Shown here piece by piece: positions 53,962 through 62,136 of a stretch of DNA of 64,000 nucleotides. The notes beneath the pieces are model-generated. The model was not told the DNA's origin and did no database searches. It was given only the letters and a program-made list of their open reading frames with translations. Source of the DNA: CAWELS01 sp964468205. Lineage in GTDB: Bacteria > Acidobacteriota > Terriglobia > Bryobacterales > Bryobacteraceae. The stretch's first letter is position 1; every line of letters starts with the position of its first letter. Location of the stretch: the NCBI GenBank assembly GCA_964468205.1, contig CAYXVG010000003.1:124001-188000 (forward strand), written 5' to 3'. A program made the position numbers and the translations under genes.

Positions 53962-55128
53962 ATGGGGGGCTTGGGAAGGTTCCTTCCGATTGTGCGTGAC
54001 CGTGTGCAGCCGCGCCGGTTTCACTCCCTCTTCCTTTTCGTCACCTCTCGATGCAACTCCCGCTGCCGCACCTGTTTCTACTTCGATAAGCTGAACCGCA
54101 AAGACGACCTCTCCTTTAGCCAGATCGAGCAACTTTCGCGGACCGCTCCTCCGTTTCGCAAACTTTGGATCTCCGGCGGCGAACCATTCTTGCGGCAGGA
54201 TCTCGACAAGATCATCGCGTTGTTCGTGCGCAACAACGGCGTTCGCAGCGTGAATCTCCCTACCAATGGTCTGCTGCCGGCGAAAACTGTGGAGGTGGTC
54301 GACGCTCTACTGAACGAGAACCACGAACTCACAATCGACCTGAATTTCTCCTTCGACGGGTTGGCCAGCACGCACGACGCCATCCGGGGCGTGCCCAATA
54401 ACTTCGAGCGATCGCTGGCGACGCTGGCCGCGGTCCATGACAGATACAAAGGCGTCAGGCGGCTCCGCCGCAACGTGGTGACGGTGGTTAACCGCGAGAA
54501 CTACGGGGAGATTCTGCAGTTAGCCGGCAGTATCCTCGGCGGTGGCCAGACAGATGGCCACTACTTCGAGGCGGTCCGCGGGCAGACACCGGATCCGAGC
54601 CTGAAATCGATCTCGCGGGATGAACTGCAAGTGCTGCACCGCCGCTTGATGCCGGTCCACCAAGCCTACGCTCATAAGCTGTTTCGTCATCTCCCTGCGA
54701 TAGCCCGGCGCGTTGCAACCGCATACTACCTTGGCAACATCCGCCTCCACTTCGACATCCATGAACGCTGTCTCGAAGCCCCGTCCCGCTGGCCCATGCC
54801 ATGTACTGCCGGCGAGACATCCATCGTGATCGACCATGATGGGCTGTTCCGCGCCTGTGAGCTTCGCCAACCCGTGGGCCGCTTGAGAGACTTCGACTAC
54901 GACGTCAGCGAAGCCCTCCGCTCCCCGGCAATGCGCGCGGAGGTGAAGCGTATCCCTGGAGACAACTGCTGGTGTACACACAGTTGTTTCATTCACGACA
55001 GCTCGCACTTCTCGCCGCGAGTCCAGCTCTTCGCCATTCCTTGGGCATGGATGAAGCAGCGTTTCCGATCGCCGGCGCCCCTGCGGCTCGGGGAGGTGGA
55101 ACGATACCGGGCGGCGGAGGTAAGCTGA
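53962..55128 (+). CDS. Radical SAM protein with SPASM-like C-terminus
   Basis: 388 residues. The radical SAM cluster motif is VTSRCNSRCRTCFYFDK (CxxxCxxC, about residues 30-37), followed by LWISGGEPFLRQD and the LNFSFDGL strand. A C-terminal cysteine set (PCTAGETSIVIDHDGLFRAC, NCWCTHSCFIHDSSHF) fits an auxiliary-cluster SPASM or twitch domain. Family members modify peptides or activate enzymes; the target is not visible and no small precursor peptide was found nearby. It is followed 7 bases later by a MutT-like gene, a likely operon. Confidence 0.85.
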   Translation: MGGLGRFLPIVRDRVQPRRFHSLFLFVTSRCNSRCRTCFYFDKLNRKDDLSFSQIEQLSRTAPPFRKLWISGGEPFLRQDLDKIIALFVRNNGVRSVNLPTNGLLPAKTVEVVDALLNENHELTIDLNFSFDGLASTHDAIRGVPNNFERSLATLAAVHDRYKGVRRLRRNVVTVVNRENYGEILQLAGSILGGGQTDGHYFEAVRGQTPDPSLKSISRDELQVLHRRLMPVHQAYAHKLFRHLPAIARRVATAYYLGNIRLHFDIHERCLEAPSRWPMPCTAGETSIVIDHDGLFRACELRQPVGRLRDFDYDVSEALRSPAMRAEVKRIPGDNCWCTHSCFIHDSSHFSPRVQLFAIPWAWMKQRFRSPAPLRLGEVERYRAAEVS

Positions 55129-55135
55129 AAAGTTT

Positions 55136-55570
55136 GTGTCCGAGACTCCTCCCAGTGTCATCGTCGCCGCCGGTGTTCTCGAAAAGAACGACCACATCTT
55201 GATCTGCCAGCGCAAGAAAGGCCACCGTCACGCCATGAAGTGGGAATTCCCCGGTGGAAAGGTGGAGCCGGGGGAAACTCCTCGCCAGGCCCTGGAACGC
55301 GAGTTGGAGGAGGAACTCGCGATTCAAGCGGTAATCGGCAACGAAATTGTCCGCTACGAATACACCTACCCGCGGCGAAACAAGATTCTCTTGATCTTTT
55401 ACAAGGTGGTTCGCTACGAGGGAATCCCCATCAACCGGGTCTTCGAACAGATCCGCTGGGAGGAACGGGGAAAGCTTCGGCAGTATGACTTCCTCGATGG
55501 CGATTACGACTTCATTCGCCGGCTCACTCGCGGGGAGTTTAATCGCCTCTTCCGCCCGGCGTGGACCTAA
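55136..55570 (+). CDS. MutT-like Nudix hydrolase
   Basis: 144 residues from GTG 55136. The Nudix box is GGKVEPGETPRQALERELEE, then ELAIQ, with Gly and the Glu-rich REL-EE-EL pattern intact except for the Gly before the final hydrophobic residue. WEFPGGKVE before it is typical of 8-oxo-dGTP diphosphatases, so sanitation of oxidised nucleotides is the likely role. The C-terminus overlaps the next, convergent gene by 4 bases. Confidence 0.88.
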   Translation: MSETPPSVIVAAGVLEKNDHILICQRKKGHRHAMKWEFPGGKVEPGETPRQALERELEEELAIQAVIGNEIVRYEYTYPRRNKILLIFYKVVRYEGIPINRVFEQIRWEERGKLRQYDFLDGDYDFIRRLTRGEFNRLFRPAWT

Positions 55571-56358
55571 TGCGCTTCCAGATCGAGAACGATACCACGC
55601 TCCGCGTTGAGAGTGTGAGAGAACTCCACATCGATCAGTTCGAGCGACGCTTTGTTATGGGAGCCCTGTGTCGTGATGTAGTGCAGCGTGCCGTCCTCCA
55701 CCCAGTAACCGACTGCCGGGTAGATCGAATGGTCTTCGTAAGCGATTAGATAGATCGTCGCCTGCGGCTGTGCCGCCTCGGCATTCTCGATTCGCGCCTC
55801 CGGGGTAGGATGGCTGGGTATCGGCGCCTGATAGCGTTTCATACCGCTAGAAGGGGTTTCCGGGAGGCTCCCTTCCGGGTATTCCCGCATCTCCGGGTTC
55901 GGCGCTGGCGCTTGATAGTACTGATTGATGATTACCGGTTGTTGCGGGGCCGGCGCGCTTTGTACCGTTACGTGTACCTGCTGGGGCTGCGGTGGCGCGT
56001 AGTTGTACCCTGCATAGTAGGGAATGTAGCCTACGACGGGTACTGCCCGGCGCTGGAAGCTGCGGGGCGCGGACCTCGGATGGCCGGTGAGGTTTCGTCC
56101 AAGTCCCGCATGGCCGACGTGGAGGTTGCCGTGGAATCCGCTGATGGTGGAGCTCAGACGCTGGGGGAACGTGCTATTGGTCCCGAGCGGCGGAGGCCCG
56201 CCCGTCCCCGGGAAGAGAATACTTCCGAAACCCGAGGCGGCGCTGGGGGATCTTGCGGCGAACTTGGCACTGGCTCGGGAATGGCCGTGAGCATGTTGGG
56301 CCATCACCGGTGCGGCCAGCAGGAGCGCCCCCGTCACCACAATCCACTGCAAACGCAT
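55567..56358 (-). CDS. Exported Pro/Gln-rich hypothetical protein
   Basis: 263 residues from ATG 56358, which follows GAGGTG at 56365-56370. A signal peptide (ALLLAAPVMAQ) is followed by a low-complexity His/Ser/Gly segment, a Pro/Gln/Tyr-rich stretch (NYAPPQPQQVHVTVQSAP), and a C-terminal domain (about 205-263) IYLIAYEDHSIYPAVGYWVE, then DGTLHYIT. The last domain resembles the small repeated IYLI-x-DHSIY...Y-x-V-x-DGTLHYIT unit seen in acidobacterial exported proteins. Function unknown. Confidence 0.65.
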   Translation of the reverse strand: MRLQWIVVTGALLLAAPVMAQHAHGHSRASAKFAARSPSAASGFGSILFPGTGGPPPLGTNSTFPQRLSSTISGFHGNLHVGHAGLGRNLTGHPRSAPRSFQRRAVPVVGYIPYYAGYNYAPPQPQQVHVTVQSAPAPQQPVIINQYYQAPAPNPEMREYPEGSLPETPSSGMKRYQAPIPSHPTPEARIENAEAAQPQATIYLIAYEDHSIYPAVGYWVEDGTLHYITTQGSHNKASLELIDVEFSHTLNAERGIVLDLEAH

Positions 56359-56541
56359 ACGGAACACCTCTACTCTGAGCTTATCCTTCGCCTATTTGAG
56401 ACGCAAGGGTTCTTTCGGTGGTTCCAACCTGGATTTCCGACTGTAACGCATTCTGGGCGGACGTGCGATGACACCTGGCGAAAAATCCCGGTAAAAGCGC
56501 CTCTTTGAACCGCCTGGGTCGTGTTCCCGTAAAATGTTGAT

Positions 56542-58617
56542 GTGAGTCCCGCTCAGGATACGGAAATCCGGCGCAGCGTGTGCGCCCTCGATTGTCCGGA
56601 TGCCTGCTCGCTTCTCGTCACCGTCGAGGACGGCCGTGGCGTCCGGCTGCGGGGCAATCCCGGCCATCCCATCACCCGCGGCTTCCTCTGCGAAAAAGTG
56701 ACGCGTTACCTTGAACGGGAGTATTCGCCCGGCCGGTTGCTGCACCCCCTCCGCCGCACTGGCGCCAAGGGAGAAGGACGATTTGAGCGGATCTCCTGGG
56801 AAGAGGCTCTTGGCGAGATTGTCTCGCGTTTCGCAGAGATCAGCGCGGCTTTTGGCCCGGAGGCGATCCTGCCCTATAGCTACGGCGGAACTCTCGGTTT
56901 GCTGAACGGTTCCGGCATGGACCGCCGGTTTTTTCACCGGCTCGGCGCGAGCCGGCTGGACCGCACTATCTGCAGCGCGGCCGGAACCGCCGCACTACAC
57001 GACACACTTGGCCACCGCTACGGCGTGGAACCGGAGCAATTCGCTAACGCCCGGCTCGTTGTCGCCTGGGGCGCTAACATCCTTGGCACGAATGTCCACC
57101 TCTGGCCGTTTATCGTGGAGGCCCGCCGGAAAGGAGCGCGACTCTATGTGATCGATCCCGTTCGGAACCGCACCGGACAGGCCGCCGACCGCTTCTTCGC
57201 CATCAACCCTGGCAGTGATTTGGCCCTCGCCCTCGGTCTCATGCACGTGATCATTGCCGAAGAGCTTGGCGATAGCGGCTACGCTGAGCAGTACACAAAC
57301 GGATTCGATGAACTGGTTGAACTGGTCAAGGAGTATCCTCCCGATCGGGTCTCCACCCTCACCGGAATCCCTGCCGCCGGCGTCGTCGAGCTTGCCCGCG
57401 ATTACGCAACGGCGACTCCCTCGGTGATTCGCCTGAATTACGGAGTGCAGCGGAGTGAACGCGGTGCTGCCGCGGTCCGTGCTATCTCCATCCTCCCCGC
57501 GCTAACCGGTGCGTGGCGGCAGGCCGGAGGCGGCCTGCAACTTACGACCTCTGGGGGATTCCGGTTCAATTACTCCGCCCTCGAGCGTGCAGACCTGCAG
57601 AGGAAGGCGCTTGGCCGCGAAGCCCGCGTCGTAAATATGTCGCAACTGGGCGCCGCGCTGGCGGATCTCGATAACCCGCCCGTGAAAGCCCTGGCCGTCT
57701 ACAATTCGAACCCCGCCGCCGTCGCTCCCAACCAGAACCTGGTTCTGCGAGGGTTGGCTCGCGGGGACCTTTTCACCGTCGTACTGGAGCAGTTTCTGAC
57801 GGAAACGGCGCGCTACGCCGATATTCTGCTTCCCGCCACCACGTTTCTCGAACACTCCGACCTCTACTTCAGCTACGGCCACTACTACGTTCAACTGGCC
57901 CGGCCGGCTTTACCGCCTCCCGGCGATTGCCGCTCCAATGTCGCCGTCTTCCGTGAACTCGCCGGCCGCATGGGATTCGACGATGAGTGTTTTCTCGATT
58001 CTGAGGACGATATGATTCGCCAGGCCCTGCAGTCAGGGCATCCATTTCTCGAAGGAATCACCTTGGAACGCCTGGAGCGGGAAGGATTCCTGCGCCTTAA
58101 TGTGAGCCCGCCAGGCGAGCCGTTCCTCCCGTTCGTCAATGGGGGATTTGGGACCCCGTCCGGAAAATGTGAGATCGAAGCGGATAGTCTTCGGTATCTC
58201 CCGCCCGTGGAGTCAAGATTCGGTGATCCGGACCTGCACGGCCGTTTTCCGCTCGAGTTCATCTCGCCGAAATCCGGCGTCGGGCTGAACTCGACATTCG
58301 GTAACCGTGAAGAAGTGGATCGCGAATGCGCCACTCTGGCCGTCAACCCGACCGACGCCGAGCGTCGGGGGCTCCGGTCGGGCGATGTCGTCCGCCTGTT
58401 CAACGGACGCGGCGAGTGCGCATTCGTGGCCAGGGTTTGTGATGACGTGTCGCCTGGCGTCGTATCTGCCCCCGCGGTTCGCTGGGGACGCAAAGGCGAG
58501 CCAACCGCGAACGCTTTGACCTCGGAGCGTCTCACGGACGCCGGCGGTGGTGCTACCTTCTATAGTTGCCTGGTGCAATTGGAAAAATGCGAATCAACTC
58601 CCCCTACCCGCTCCTGA
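56542..58617 (+). CDS. Molybdopterin-dependent oxidoreductase (DMSO reductase family)
   Basis: 691 residues from GTG 56542, with a weak ribosome-binding site. The N-terminal 4Fe-4S motif is SVCALDCPDACSLL (C-x3-C-x3-C), with the fourth Cys in GFLCEK. The molybdopterin-binding core includes LVVAWGANILGTNVHLWPF and ARLYVIDPVRNRTGQAADRF. The C-terminal molydopterin-dinucleotide domain has FISPKSGVGLNSTFGNRE and LRSGDVVRLFNGRG. No Tat signal is present, so it is cytoplasmic. The electron partner and substrate are unknown. It overlaps a lipoprotein gene by 31 bases. Confidence 0.9.
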   Translation: MSPAQDTEIRRSVCALDCPDACSLLVTVEDGRGVRLRGNPGHPITRGFLCEKVTRYLEREYSPGRLLHPLRRTGAKGEGRFERISWEEALGEIVSRFAEISAAFGPEAILPYSYGGTLGLLNGSGMDRRFFHRLGASRLDRTICSAAGTAALHDTLGHRYGVEPEQFANARLVVAWGANILGTNVHLWPFIVEARRKGARLYVIDPVRNRTGQAADRFFAINPGSDLALALGLMHVIIAEELGDSGYAEQYTNGFDELVELVKEYPPDRVSTLTGIPAAGVVELARDYATATPSVIRLNYGVQRSERGAAAVRAISILPALTGAWRQAGGGLQLTTSGGFRFNYSALERADLQRKALGREARVVNMSQLGAALADLDNPPVKALAVYNSNPAAVAPNQNLVLRGLARGDLFTVVLEQFLTETARYADILLPATTFLEHSDLYFSYGHYYVQLARPALPPPGDCRSNVAVFRELAGRMGFDDECFLDSEDDMIRQALQSGHPFLEGITLERLEREGFLRLNVSPPGEPFLPFVNGGFGTPSGKCEIEADSLRYLPPVESRFGDPDLHGRFPLEFISPKSGVGLNSTFGNREEVDRECATLAVNPTDAERRGLRSGDVVRLFNGRGECAFVARVCDDVSPGVVSAPAVRWGRKGEPTANALTSERLTDAGGGATFYSCLVQLEKCESTPPTRS

Positions 58618-59120
58618 TTCTCGCGCTCGTCATCGCGGCATCCTGCCGCCAACCCGACACTGTTCCCGTGGAGACAGACGCCGCCCCTGCGGCCACCCGA
58701 CTGGCCGCGGCAGTCCACGCCGCCGACCCAAAGGGCGCTCCCCAACTGAAAGAAGGTTTCCACACCGTCGAGCAGGATGCCTGGCGCTGGACCGAACGGA
58801 GATTCGTCGTCCTGCTCGGTCCTCCCGAAGGCGCCGCCACCGGCGGAGCGACTTTGACGCTCCGGTTTGCCGTACCCGAACCCGTGATCGCCCAACTCGG
58901 TCCAGTCACGCTTGAGGCGAACGTGGGGGGAGCGGCATTGCCGGCTCAATCCTACACCCGGCCGGGCGAGTATATTTACAGCCATAAGGTTCCGCCGCCG
59001 GCGCTTGCCGGGGATTCCGTGGCGGTCGAATTCACAATTGATAAGGCGTTGGGCCCCAGCGCGGCGGACCAGCGCGAGTTGGCGGTGATTTTCAGCTCGG
59101 TGGAACTCGAATCCCCCTAA
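58587..59120 (+). CDS. Predicted lipoprotein of unknown function
   Basis: 177 residues from ATG 58587. The signal peptide ends LVIAASC (lipobox), so the mature protein is lipid-anchored. The C-terminal part is beta-rich: RRFVVLLGPPEGAATGGATL, then TLRFAV, and VKFx-like strands ending SSVELESP, with no catalytic motif recognised. Overlapping the oxidoreductase by 31 bases suggests co-transcription and perhaps coupling. Confidence 0.7.
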   Translation: MRINSPYPLLILALVIAASCRQPDTVPVETDAAPAATRLAAAVHAADPKGAPQLKEGFHTVEQDAWRWTERRFVVLLGPPEGAATGGATLTLRFAVPEPVIAQLGPVTLEANVGGAALPAQSYTRPGEYIYSHKVPPPALAGDSVAVEFTIDKALGPSAADQRELAVIFSSVELESP

Positions 59121-59444
59121 TCAGCAGCTTACCGTCCGCCGCGCAACTCGCTCTTTCTGCGATACCTGCCGCAGTCTCATTATCCGCCGTGACGGCGGTG
59201 GATATAGTGTCGCCGGCGGCTCCGAATCCGTCCCCGCTCGCGGTGAGGGAGGATTTTCCGCTTCCCCGCCGCTAGCCGTGAACGGCCGTTCGGTGGCGGC
59301 GATGCGTCCCGGTCACACTGTTTCGCAACTTTTCCCCTACTGAAGAAAGGCCAACCTTCCGATATGGTAAAGGTCCTTCAGATGTAGGACTTGCAGAGAA
59401 CGAAAGATGACTGCGCCAGCCCGATTTTCAGAAGTTGAAACCTC

Positions 59445-59460
59445 TGGCAGTCGAATTGCA
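59445..59460 (+). promoter_or_regulatory. Sigma-54-type (-24/-12) promoter for the DksA-like gene
   Basis: TGGCAGTCGAATTGCA matches the RpoN consensus TGGCACG-N4-TTGCA at 10 of 12 fixed positions, with the GG and GC exactly 10 bases apart. It faces the DksA-like gene 268 bases downstream. No other full match was noticed in this non-coding region. Confidence 0.55.
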
Positions 59461-59685
59461 TCTTACTTGTGCTATGATTCTGTCTCTGGAGGCCCTCAGG
59501 GTTTTCCAGAGGCGTTGCTCTCCCTGCCAGTTCCACTCGTTAGAAATCATTGTGGAGCCCGCTCGAATCGGGAAACTTTTTTCCGGATTCAGCGTCTACA
59601 CTATGTCAAACGAGAAGGAAGCTGAGGAGTGAATGATCGAGTGGAAAAAATAACGCTGCAACAAATTGAGTTTGATCCATACTTA

Positions 59686-59709
59686 GGAGTTAGCTGACCG
59701 GCTAGCTCC
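59686..59709 (+). promoter_or_regulatory. Leader hairpin just before the dksA ribosome-binding site
   Basis: GGAGTTAGC (59686-59694) pairs with GCTAGCTCC (59701-59709), nine pairs including one G-U, with a 6-base loop. The ribosome-binding site AAGGAG starts at 59713. The hairpin is close enough to influence translation. Confidence 0.45.
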
Positions 59710-59727
59710 TGGGAAGGAGAAGAGGCC

Positions 59728-60102
59728 ATGACGAAGACTGAACTAAAGAAGTACAAGAAGACGCTGGAGGCCAAACAGGCCGAGCTGGCGAACGTGCTCC
59801 GCAACCGCGACGCGATTGCTATCGAGAAAAGCGCTGACGCTCTCGATGAGGTGCAACATGCCGCGGAACGCGAGCTGGCCATTCGTAACCTGGACCGCGA
59901 ATCCAATCTTCTTCGTCTAGTAAAACTGGCACTACGTCGAATCGACGAGGGCGCCTATGGCACATGTTTGCATTGTGAGGAAGAGATCAACCCGAAACGG
60001 CTGAATGCCGTACCGTGGACTCCCTACTGCATCAAATGCCAGGAGATGGCCGATAGCCAGAGCGAAGAGTTCGTCGATGAACTGATGATGAACGCGGCTT
60101 AG
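59728..60102 (+). CDS. DksA/TraR-family zinc-finger transcription regulator
   Basis: 124 residues. An N-terminal coiled-coil-like segment (about 1-70) reads LKKYKKTLEAKQAELANVLR, then NRDAIAIE. The C4 zinc finger is CLHCEEEINPKRLNAVPWTP, then YCIKCQE (CxxC...CxxC, about residues 82-105). DksA/TraR proteins bind the RNA polymerase secondary channel and modulate stringent-response promoters. The ATG at 59728 follows AAGGAG. It has its own sigma-54-type promoter and leader hairpin, and its stop overlaps the convergent pgeF-like gene. Confidence 0.88.
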   Translation: MTKTELKKYKKTLEAKQAELANVLRNRDAIAIEKSADALDEVQHAAERELAIRNLDRESNLLRLVKLALRRIDEGAYGTCLHCEEEINPKRLNAVPWTPYCIKCQEMADSQSEEFVDELMMNAA

Positions 60103-60860
60103 GTTACGCTTCTCCGATTGTCATTCTGTTGGGCGCGGGTTCCACTCCCCGCGCCCAACGTGTTTCTGGACGCATCGTCCGTATGGGTCTCCGGGAGAAT
60201 TCCTACCGCCGAGACCATCCGGCCTTGCTCTCCGGGCTGCCGGCGGTAAGAATAGAAAACATCGATCCAGCAGGCTGTGCATGGCGCTCCGCGGTAGACC
60301 CGGTCCGCTACGACGCCGGCCGCAACAAGTTGCCGCCGGTTCACTTCCACCAAGTCCAGCATTGCCTTGCCGCGAGCCGGCAACCCGGGCAGTAGGTCAC
60401 GAAACCGTTTGGCCACTTCTTCGCCCACTTCATAGCAGCATCCTCCGATCCCAGGGCCGATCGCGACCTCCAGTTTCTCCGGATCGACTTGGAAATCCCT
60501 CTCGAACCGCTCGACCACGGCGCCGGCGATATTCTCGGCGCTCCCTCGCCAGCCGGCGTGTACCGCCGCGACAACCCGCGCCGCGGGGGCCACCATCAGT
60601 ATCGGCAGACAATCCGCGGTGCGAACTGCGACGATCTGACCAGGCTCGGCCGTCAAGAGACCGTCGCCTTCTCCGGCGCAGCCCTCCGCGCTGCGCACAA
60701 CGATGGATTTGGTGGAGTGAATCTGGTTCAGACTGGCTACCCGGCTGGCAGGCAGCCAGCTACCGGAGTGGCGGGAGCCGAATCCGTGCAGCAACCAATC
60801 GTGCCGATCTAACGGCCGGCAGCGGAATACGCCTCTCGGATGCTGATAGAACACCGGCAA
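60099..60860 (-). CDS. pgeF: Polyphenol oxidase/laccase-domain protein, PgeF-like
   Basis: 253 residues. Family motifs: SLNQIHSTKSI, GEGDGLLTAEPGQIVAVRTA, then DCLPILMVA (the TADC block), VVAAVHAGWRGSAENIAG, and AIGPGIGGCCYEVGEEVAKR. The metal-site Cys and His residues are present. PgeF (YlmD/YfiH type) removes misincorporated L-serine from peptidoglycan precursors. The conserved part ends near RMVSAVGIL. The remaining 28 or so residues are encoded by the terminator-like hairpin and the overlap with dksA, and are probably not conserved. Confidence 0.85.
   Translation of the reverse strand: MPVFYQHPRGVFRCRPLDRHDWLLHGFGSRHSGSWLPASRVASLNQIHSTKSIVVRSAEGCAGEGDGLLTAEPGQIVAVRTADCLPILMVAPAARVVAAVHAGWRGSAENIAGAVVERFERDFQVDPEKLEVAIGPGIGGCCYEVGEEVAKRFRDLLPGLPARGKAMLDLVEVNRRQLVAAGVVADRVYRGAPCTACWIDVFYSYRRQPGEQGRMVSAVGILPETHTDDASRNTLGAGSGTRAQQNDNRRSVT
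60128..60159. terminator. Strong hairpin, probable bidirectional terminator, inside the pgeF tail
   Basis: GTTGGGCGCGGG (60128-60139) and CCCGCGCCCAAC (60148-60159) form a perfect 12-pair stem with an 8-base loop, starting 25 bases after the dksA stop. GTGTTTC follows, a weak T-tract. It is the best terminator-like structure noticed in the window. Confidence 0.6.
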
Positions 60861-60861
60861 C

Positions 60862-61425
60862 TCAGACAGGGTTCGGAGTCTGCGCCACCATCACCTTCTT
60901 CTTGAACTCCTCGAGCATATCCTCCTCGAGCCGAACTTCGGTGGGCCGCCGCACGAAAGTGCTCATCTCATCGATCTTGTCCTGCAGTTTCAAGAGCCCG
61001 TAGAACAGATTCTCGGGCCGCGGTGGACAACCCGCAACGTAAACGTCAACGGGAACGATCTTGTCCACGCCCTGCAACACTGCATAGGTATTGAACGGCC
61101 CCCCCACGCTCGAACACGCTCCCATCGACATCACCCACTTTGGCTCCGGCATCTGATCGTAGATTCGCTTCAACACGGGCGCCATCTTCAAGGTTACTGT
61201 ACCCGAAACGATCATCAAATCGGATTGGCGCGGACTTGGCCGAAATACCTCCGCGCCGAACCGGGCGATGTCATGGCGGGAACAACTCGCCGTGATCATC
61301 TCAATCGCGCAGCAGGCCAGACCGAATGTGAGCGGCCAAATGGAGCCTTCGCGCGCCCAGTTGAAGACGTAGTCCACCGAGGTGGTAATCAAGTTCCTGT
61401 CGAACCGATTGTGGAGTACCGACAT
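60862..61425 (-). CDS. nuoB: NADH-quinone oxidoreductase subunit B
   Basis: 187 residues; the subunit carrying cluster N2 in complex I. IWPLTFGLACCAIEMITASC provides the Cys pair; VMSMGACSSVGGPFNTYAVL and VYVAGCPPRPENLFYGLL provide the third and fourth Cys. DLMIVSGTVTLKMAPVLKRI is typical. All ligands are intact, so it should be functional. No other nuo gene is nearby, which is unusual for a complex I core subunit. The stop is one base from the pgeF start. Confidence 0.95.
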   Translation of the reverse strand: MSVLHNRFDRNLITTSVDYVFNWAREGSIWPLTFGLACCAIEMITASCSRHDIARFGAEVFRPSPRQSDLMIVSGTVTLKMAPVLKRIYDQMPEPKWVMSMGACSSVGGPFNTYAVLQGVDKIVPVDVYVAGCPPRPENLFYGLLKLQDKIDEMSTFVRRPTEVRLEEDMLEEFKKKVMVAQTPNPV

Positions 61426-61499
61426 CGAAAAACGCTCTCCGTTTCAGTCTATCACCGCCCTCCATTCGCACGCTGGATTCGCTAGAATTCACAGTTGTT

Positions 61500-62129
61500 A
61501 TGCTCTTGCCAACGACACTCCTCATAATGCTCCTCGCATCACCTCTCGCCGTCTGGTCCGAGGGCCGCCCTGGCCTGTTCTTTCGGGAAGACTGGAAAGA
61601 GACTCCGGCGGAGATCCCCGTCAGCCAGAACCATGTCGCAAACGACAACCTTCTCCTTTCCTTGCACGGCCCGGGCCAGGAGGCTCTGAAGAAGAGCCAC
61701 CACGACAAGCCGGCCGACGACCCCTTCTATGTTTGGTCCGGACTTGCCGAAGGCAACTGGGCGGTCAGCTTGCGGCACAAATCGAACGACGTCGACCTGA
61801 CAGGCCAGTCGAAGATCCGCTGGCGCTCCAAACAGGCTGGTTTTCGCGAACTCCGGATCATTCTCAAGTTGGCCGATGAAACCTGGCTCGTCAGCGACGT
61901 CTCGGATCCGCCCTCGCTGGACTGGCGCATTCGCGAGTTCAACGTGGCCGGCATCCGGTGGCGGTCATTGGACATCAAAACCGTGGTCGAGGGCCGGTGG
62001 GTTGATAATCCAGACCTCCGCCGGGTCGTCGAAATCGGCTTCACTGACCTGATGCGCGGAGGCCAAAGCAACGCCTGCTCGCGGCTCGACTGGATCGAAG
62101 TCGACGGCAAACCCGTGCCACGAAGGTGA
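61500..62129 (+). CDS. Exported hypothetical protein
   Basis: 209 residues with a signal peptide (LLIMLLASPLAVWS). A single beta-rich domain is predicted, with WRSKQAGFRELRIILKLADE and RLDWIEVDGKPVPRR; the layout resembles a carbohydrate-binding or concanavalin-like sandwich. GLFFREDWKETPAEIPVSQN, then HVAND, near the N-terminus fits the first strand of such a fold. No family named. It is divergent from nuoB and convergent with the epimerase. Confidence 0.7.
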   Translation: MLLPTTLLIMLLASPLAVWSEGRPGLFFREDWKETPAEIPVSQNHVANDNLLLSLHGPGQEALKKSHHDKPADDPFYVWSGLAEGNWAVSLRHKSNDVDLTGQSKIRWRSKQAGFRELRIILKLADETWLVSDVSDPPSLDWRIREFNVAGIRWRSLDIKTVVEGRWVDNPDLRRVVEIGFTDLMRGGQSNACSRLDWIEVDGKPVPRR

Positions 62130-62136
62130 AGCCGTA

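Larger units (their letters stand above)
59121..59727. promoter_or_regulatory. Non-coding region upstream of the DksA-like gene
   Basis: 607 bases without a convincing gene. It holds the hairpin CCGCCG (59184-59189) with CGGCGG (59193-59198); a GTCCT/AGGAC inverted repeat at 59373-59390; a sigma-54-type promoter at 59445-59460; and a leader hairpin at 59686-59709. Several short open frames (59407-59632) lack family resemblance and ribosome-binding sites. A 250-base leader from the predicted start site to 59728 is long and could be regulatory. Confidence 0.5.

Noticed and set aside
59407..59632. Short rightward frames of 65 and 72 codons upstream of the DksA-like gene
   Set aside because: No ribosome-binding site or family resemblance, and they cover the sigma-54-type promoter.
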